Below are positions 9,155 through 12,269 of a stretch of 12,269 nt of DNA, in pieces. Each line of letters opens with the position of its first letter. The stretch's first letter is position 1. The stretch comes from Treponema sp. (GTDB lineage Bacteria; Spirochaetota; Spirochaetia; Treponematales; Treponemataceae), in contig JAEDED010000036.1 in NCBI GenBank assembly GCA_016293495.1, positions 1 to 12,269 on the forward strand. The letters are read 5' to 3'. The notes below the pieces were generated by a model that was not told the origin of the DNA, made no database searches, and saw only the letters and a program-made list of their open reading frames with translations. A program made the position numbers and the translations under genes.

Positions 9155-9183
9155 ACTATATCGTTTTTCACAGAATTTGAAAA
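9155..9183 (-). promoter_or_regulatory. Candidate promoter of the MATE gene, possibly giving leaderless mRNA
   Basis: Read on the minus strand, TTTTCA (9183-9178) is followed after 17 bases by TATAGT (9160-9155). The -10 matches five of six consensus positions and the -35 four of six. Transcription would begin about 7 bases downstream of the -10, at or next to the GTG start at 9146. That agrees with the missing ribosome binding site. The AT-rich background makes chance matches likely. Confidence 0.35.
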
Positions 9184-11214
9184 TCATTTTGTGCAAAACA
9201 ATGGTTTTTCGAGTTCATTTTTGTCAGCAAAAGGACCTGCAATTACAGTACCAGTGCGTTTTTCGCCAAAGAAATCAGTGTCAAAAATGATTTGTGAACC
9301 ATCTGGATTTTCGTATTTTTCTTCCGGTTCAAAAGCCATTGGAATGTCATCTGTTTTAAGTAATTTGCAATTTGCGTCCGGAATAAAATCGAAAACATTT
9401 GTCTTCAGGAAGATTTTGCCGTCTTTTTCTGTAAAGCCGATTGTAACGCAGTCTTTTTTGTTTACAAAAGCATCAAGTTCTTTTTTCATCGGTTTTGCAC
9501 CGTTAAAATAAAGATTTCCACCTGCCCATACAGGAAGTTTTGAGTAATACCTGTCTGTTGTTACAGAACCCATTCCGCAGTATCCTTCAAACTGTTTGTC
9601 CCATTCATTAAAAGTGGGATAGTCATTGTAAGGAATTGTGCCTGTGATGATGTTGCCGTCGTCCCATTCTTGTTTTTTCATTGAGTTCATCACTTTTTTC
9701 ATAAACGGCCGCATAGGCTGCTGAATGAAAATATTGTTGTAGAATTTGCAGTCACCATGCAGGATTGTCATAAACCCTGTGACGGCTGTTCCGTGCGGCA
9801 CATGGTAAGGGGTATAGCGCGGCGAAGGAAGGTTTGGCGAGCCGTTGTCAACACCGCGACCGACTGCCGTAAAGCCGCCTGCGATAATGTTATGAACGAG
9901 AGCAACGCCTTGTGTCGCAAGTTTTAATGCCCTGTCAGACAGGAAAATATTGTTGTCGACAAGTGTCGGACCGTGAGAAACTTCAATAAACAAATCTTCT
10001 GCAGCTCCAAGCATGCTTTCTTTGTTCATATTATACGATTTTGGTACGCAGTTATCGTGGAAGAAATTTTGCGTAACGCGAGTTCCCTGTGCCTGCCAGT
10101 CAAGCCATATTCCGCGCGTGCAGTTATGGATATGATTGTGGCGGTAAATGACATCGATTGCGGCATGCATTTTTATTCCGCCGATTTCTGCTCCTGCAAG
10201 ATTCTGTTTGTTATTGATGTGATGAATGTGATTGTCTTCGATTAATGAAAAAACGCCGCCAAGATGACCGACGATTCCGCATTGTCCGCAGTCGTGAATG
10301 TCACATCGTCGTACAATGTGAGAACCTACAGTTTCTTTTGACCAGCCGTCAATTTGGGCAATGCAGACACAGTCGCGCTGAGTTTGCGTTCCGTCTTTGT
10401 ATTTTTTTTCAAGCCATTTATTGTCATTGCCTTCCTGATAATATTTGCCGAGCGAGATTCCAGAACACTTTGATTCAAATATTTCGCAGTCCTCGATAAT
10501 CCAGCCTTTTGACCAATGAGGTCCAATCATTCCGTCCTGGTATGCAGTTGGCGGCGCCCATTGTGTTGCTGCTTTTGAAACAGTAAAGCCAGACAATGTA
10601 ATGTAGTTACGTCCTTTTTCTGACGGAAGAAAACAATTCTGCCTTACGCTTATTTCAACGTTTTCGGTATTAGGATTTTTACCCTGAAAATTGGCATAAA
10701 TTACAGTTTCGTCATTTTCTGCATTCTGTTCTGTAAACCATGTATAAGTTGAAAATTCCTGATCCCATGACGGAACGTAAATTTCCGGTTTTATAACTTT
10801 ATCAAGCGAAGCGACTTCGTACATTGATTTTCCGTTTAAAAAAACATCGCCTGTGTGCGCTTTCATATACGCAATGAACCAGTCACCGCGCACGAGCGTT
10901 GTAAAAGGATTGTAATTGCCGAATGTTTTATTTGGAATCCTTGCAACGTAAACATTGCCGTTGACATTAGTCCAGTTTTTAACCTCTTCAGCTCCAGTGA
11001 TGTGAGCGGCTTTTAACTGTTCACCTTTAAAAACGATGGGATTACCTTCTGTTCCAGAATTTTTTGGATTTACATATTCACGATAAATTCCTGGAGCAAC
11101 AAGAACTTCGTCTCCTGCCTGTGCAATTTCAGCTGCCTGTTGAATTTTTTTAAATGGATTTTCTTTAGTTCCGTTTCCGCCATCTTTGGCATTAATGTTT
11201 ACATAGTATGTCAC
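9184..11214 (-). CDS. Glycoside hydrolase family 120 protein, probable beta-xylosidase (right-handed beta-helix)
   Basis: A 676-residue protein resembling XylC of Thermoanaerobacterium saccharolyticum, a GH120 enzyme that releases xylose from xylo-oligosaccharides. The N-terminus (about 2-48) has the opening seen in DUF1565/pectate-lyase-like helices: YYVNINAKDGGNGTKENPF, then AGDEVLVAPGIYRE. Shared blocks include GDVFLNGKSMYEV, YANFQG, WAPPTAYQDGMIGPHWSKGW, GHLGGVFS, MHAAIDV, GIWLDWQAQGTRV and FIEVSHGP. By comparison with XylC (Asp382 and Glu405, from memory), the nucleophile is Asp372 (codon 10099-10101) and the acid/base is Glu411 (9982-9984). They are 39 residues apart instead of 23, which implies a loop insertion of about 16 residues. 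There is no signal peptide and there are many free cysteines, so it is probably cytoplasmic and acts on imported oligosaccharides. The GTG start is chosen because AGGAG sits 6 bases upstream; an ATG at 11292 lies upstream of the likely promoter. The exact substrate is unproven. Confidence 0.92.
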   Translation of the reverse strand: MTYYVNINAKDGGNGTKENPFKKIQQAAEIAQAGDEVLVAPGIYREYVNPKNSGTEGNPIVFKGEQLKAAHITGAEEVKNWTNVNGNVYVARIPNKTFGNYNPFTTLVRGDWFIAYMKAHTGDVFLNGKSMYEVASLDKVIKPEIYVPSWDQEFSTYTWFTEQNAENDETVIYANFQGKNPNTENVEISVRQNCFLPSEKGRNYITLSGFTVSKAATQWAPPTAYQDGMIGPHWSKGWIIEDCEIFESKCSGISLGKYYQEGNDNKWLEKKYKDGTQTQRDCVCIAQIDGWSKETVGSHIVRRCDIHDCGQCGIVGHLGGVFSLIEDNHIHHINNKQNLAGAEIGGIKMHAAIDVIYRHNHIHNCTRGIWLDWQAQGTRVTQNFFHDNCVPKSYNMNKESMLGAAEDLFIEVSHGPTLVDNNIFLSDRALKLATQGVALVHNIIAGGFTAVGRGVDNGSPNLPSPRYTPYHVPHGTAVTGFMTILHGDCKFYNNIFIQQPMRPFMKKVMNSMKKQEWDDGNIITGTIPYNDYPTFNEWDKQFEGYCGMGSVTTDRYYSKLPVWAGGNLYFNGAKPMKKELDAFVNKKDCVTIGFTEKDGKIFLKTNVFDFIPDANCKLLKTDDIPMAFEPEEKYENPDGSQIIFDTDFFGEKRTGTVIAGPFADKNELEKPLFCTK

Positions 11215-11220
11215 AAGAGT

Positions 11221-11225
11221 CTCCT
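11221..11225 (-). promoter_or_regulatory. Ribosome binding site deciding the GH120 start
   Basis: The minus strand reads AGGAG, six bases, then GTG. This is the only good ribosome site near the 5' end of the frame. It sets translation at GTG 11214, followed by TYYVNINA, the usual beginning of this fold, and removes 26 residues from the longest possible frame. Confidence 0.85.
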
Positions 11226-11247
11226 GAATTTTTTTTCTCTCTGAATT

Positions 11248-11278
11248 ATTATATACGATAAAATTGTTTTTTTGGAAA
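11248..11278 (-). promoter_or_regulatory. Candidate promoter of the GH120 gene
   Basis: The minus strand has a perfect TATAAT (11253-11248). The best -35 is weak: TTTCCA (11278-11273) at 19 bases. Transcription from about 11241 would give a leader of roughly 27 bases containing the AGGAG. A weak -35 with a good -10 would suit an activator-dependent catabolic gene, but no operator was recognised. Confidence 0.5.
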
Positions 11279-11295
11279 GAAAGATATTGCAAATA

Positions 11296-11325
11296 TTGAA
11301 AAAACTATAAAAAAAAATTTATACT
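11296..11325 (+). promoter_or_regulatory. Candidate promoter of the YkgJ-type gene
   Basis: TTGAAA (11296-11301), 18 bases, then TATACT (11320-11325). The -35 matches four and the -10 five of six consensus positions. Transcription from about 11332 would start upstream of ATG 11356 but after the in-frame GTG at 11329, which argues against that GTG. It is divergent from the GH120 promoter, with the two -10 boxes about 66 bases apart. Confidence 0.6.
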
Positions 11326-11355
11326 CAAGTGTCTTTGACAGGATTGGTAAAAAGT

Positions 11356-12048
11356 ATGTCACAAATTGAATCAGTTTTGAAAAAATTAGAGGGAACTTCG
11401 GTTTACGATATTCTTATTAATGTTGAAAATGCGTATGAGCGTATTTCAAGAGAGCAGGGTGAGTGGTATGATAAAACTCATTTTTTCTGTCCATCTGGTT
11501 GTGGTAAATGCTGCGAAGGTTTTGAGCCGGATTTATCAGAGTGTGAAGCTTTGTATATGGCTGCCTGGCTTTTAGAAAATCAGCCGGTAATTGCACATTC
11601 GATTTCTGAAGGAGTTTTTCCTTTTGGGAATGGAGAAAAAACATGTCCTTTGTTCAATTTTAATTCACCTTTTCATTGTTCCATTTATGGCGGAAGGGCT
11701 TTTATATGCAGGTTGTTTGGGGCATCGAGTTTTTATTCAAAGGACGGAAAAAAAGTATGGCGGCCGTGCAAATTTTTTCCTGATGAAGAATTAAAAAAAC
11801 ATGTTCCGCCGTTACAAAAAGTTCAGTATTCAGAAGAAGAAACAAAGGCTGTTTTAGGCGAAGTTCCGCCTGCAATGAGTGATTTGACTGAGGAAGTTTT
11901 TTCTTTTTCGCAGGCGAAGGGAGAAACTTTTTTAATCCGCGATATTTTGCCGGCAATGATAAAACGCCTGCTCTGGCTCATTGATATGAACAATAACGGT
12001 AATGATAATCCAAATGGCAGTCCGTCTGGAACTCCATTTGCTGCTTAG
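11356..12048 (+). CDS. YkgJ family cysteine cluster protein
   Basis: A 230-residue protein of the YkgJ / CxxCxxCC type (putative zinc- or iron-chelating domain, PF03692). The cluster is FFCPSGCGKCC (Cys45, 49, 52, 53), then Cys63. The second half of the domain is TCPLF (Cys97), HCSIYGGRAFICRLFG (Cys108, Cys118) and RPCKFFP (Cys138). That makes nine cysteines suited to binding metal or an iron-sulphur cluster; no biochemical function is established for the family. The N-terminal 44 residues are helical-looking. The C-terminus ends in a low-complexity Asn/Gly/Ser/Pro tail after LLWLIDM. ATG 11356 is preferred over GTG 11329: the GTG lies upstream of the predicted transcription start and has no ribosome site. 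A loose AGGA (11340-11343) precedes the ATG by 12 bases, so the start is not fully settled. Confidence 0.88.
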   Translation: MSQIESVLKKLEGTSVYDILINVENAYERISREQGEWYDKTHFFCPSGCGKCCEGFEPDLSECEALYMAAWLLENQPVIAHSISEGVFPFGNGEKTCPLFNFNSPFHCSIYGGRAFICRLFGASSFYSKDGKKVWRPCKFFPDEELKKHVPPLQKVQYSEEETKAVLGEVPPAMSDLTEEVFSFSQAKGETFLIRDILPAMIKRLLWLIDMNNNGNDNPNGSPSGTPFAA

Positions 12049-12102
12049 CTACATTTATAGCTAACGTTGCTCACTCTTAAAAACGTGAAGACCGTTAGGT
12101 CT
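12045..12102 (+). other. Small hairpins downstream of the YkgJ-type gene
   Basis: TTAGCT (12045-12050), overlapping the stop codon, can pair with AGCTAA (12059-12064). AGACC (12089-12093) can pair with GGTCT (12098-12102) around a GTTA loop. CTAACG (12061-12066) can instead pair with CGTTAG (12093-12098), which excludes both. No T-run follows, so these are not typical intrinsic terminators. The stems are short and their significance is uncertain. Confidence 0.3.
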
Positions 12103-12118
12103 GAACAAATCCGTGTGG

Positions 12119-12163
12119 CAAAAAAAACAAAAATAAACATTCTCATATCCCAAAAAAAACAAA
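12119..12163. repeat. Two identical A-tract elements 32 bases apart
   Basis: CAAAAAAAACAAA occurs at 12119-12131 and again at 12151-12163, exactly 32 bases apart, close to three helical turns. The second copy ends directly before a -35-like TTGCAT. In-phase A-tracts bend DNA, and A-rich sequence just upstream of -35 can act as an UP element. The copies and spacing are seen directly; the role is inferred. Confidence 0.5.
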
Positions 12164-12192
12164 TTGCATTTCCCCGACAACTATGCTAAAAT
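12164..12192 (+). promoter_or_regulatory. Candidate extended -10 promoter reading into the heptamer repeat
   Basis: TTGCAT (12164-12169), 17 bases, then TAAAAT (12187-12192), with TG at 12184-12185 forming an extended -10. Transcription would start near 12199, next to the ATG at 12200. The -35 is only a half match, but A-rich sequence directly upstream could compensate. The element TATGCTA occurs at 12182-12188, over the -10, and again at 12199-12205, over the ATG. Confidence 0.45.
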
Positions 12193-12199
12193 ATCAAAT

Positions 12200-12269
12200 A
12201 TGCTATTGACAAAGAAATCGGAAAAGAGTAGCGTTTCTCAGTTCTCAGTTCTCAGTTCTCAGTTCTCAG
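12200..12269 (+). CDS. Possible start of a repeat-containing open reading frame, 3'-truncated
   Basis: ATG at 12200 opens a frame beginning MLLTKKSEKSSVSQFSVLSS that continues without a stop through the heptamer repeats to the window end (23 codons visible). Three repeat units make 21 bases, so the peptide repeat is seven residues (F-S-V-L-S-S-Q). No ribosome binding site is visible; the predicted transcription start at about 12199 would make the message leaderless. The same frame is open upstream to 12137, with a TTG at 12164 as another start. No homology is recognised. The plus strand of the repeat contains no stop in any frame, so openness there is weak evidence for coding. Confidence 0.3.
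   Translation, partial: MLLTKKSEKSSVSQFSVLSSQFS
12235..12269 (+). repeat. Heptanucleotide tandem repeat (TTCTCAG), five perfect copies, truncated by the window end
   Basis: Five identical 7-base units run from 12235 to 12269 without a mismatch, and the window stops exactly at a unit boundary. The array may therefore be longer. The unit length is not a multiple of three, so each copy gained or lost shifts any frame crossing it. On the minus strand each unit contains TGA, so five copies close all three minus frames; only plus-strand coding could cross the array. There is no spacer, so it is a microsatellite-type array and not CRISPR. Confidence 0.98.

Noticed and set aside
11215..11292. Longer GH120 start at ATG 11292
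   Set aside because: The region holds a TATAAT box and AGGAG for GTG 11214, and the extra 26 residues do not resemble a signal peptide or the family N-terminus.
12049..12118. Intrinsic terminator for the YkgJ-type gene
   Set aside because: The short stems seen here lack a following T-run, so no terminator can be called.
12206..12234. Second promoter using TTGACA at 12206
   Set aside because: The -35 is perfect, but the only hexamer at 17 bases is TAGCGT, a poor -10, and the repeat beyond it offers none.
12235..12269. CRISPR array
   Set aside because: The units are 7 bases and directly abutting with no spacers, so it is a simple tandem repeat.
1..12269. tRNA, rRNA, insertion sequence or prophage genes
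   Set aside because: No cloverleaf, ribosomal RNA motif, transposase, integrase or phage-type protein was recognised on either strand.

Overview
The window looks like chromosomal DNA of a host- or rumen-associated spirochete, most likely a Treponema. It is AT-rich. RpoB carries Asn at the position equivalent to E. coli Ser531, a known spirochete trait. RpoC has the IGQPG trigger-loop variant and a large SI3-type insertion. The genus call is inference from the protein sequences read by eye; no search was run.

Region 1 (1-7468, + strand) is the end of the RNA polymerase operon: rpoB without roughly its first 110 codons, overlapping rpoC by 8 bases. A hairpin terminator follows rpoC, so the rpsL-rpsG genes that often follow rpoC do not come next. 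Region 2 (7538-7795, + strand) is a small four-cysteine protein of the TSCPD/TIGR03905 type. A weak promoter candidate lies inside the rpoC terminator. It ends one base from the stop of a convergent MATE exporter.

Region 3 (7797-11214, - strand) is a glycoside hydrolase family 120 beta-helix enzyme (probable cytoplasmic beta-xylosidase) followed after 37 bases by the MATE exporter. Region 4 is a 141-base divergent promoter region and a YkgJ-type cysteine-cluster protein (11356-12048, + strand).

Region 5 (12049-12269) is the most unusual part. It has small hairpins, two identical A-tract elements 32 bases apart, a promoter-like sequence, and an ATG-led reading frame. That frame runs into at least five perfect copies of a 7-base repeat (TTCTCAG) and off the window end. 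A 7-base unit shifts frame with each copy gained or lost, so this may be the start of a phase-variable gene. The window ends exactly at a copy boundary, so it may also be a contig end caused by an unresolved repeat.
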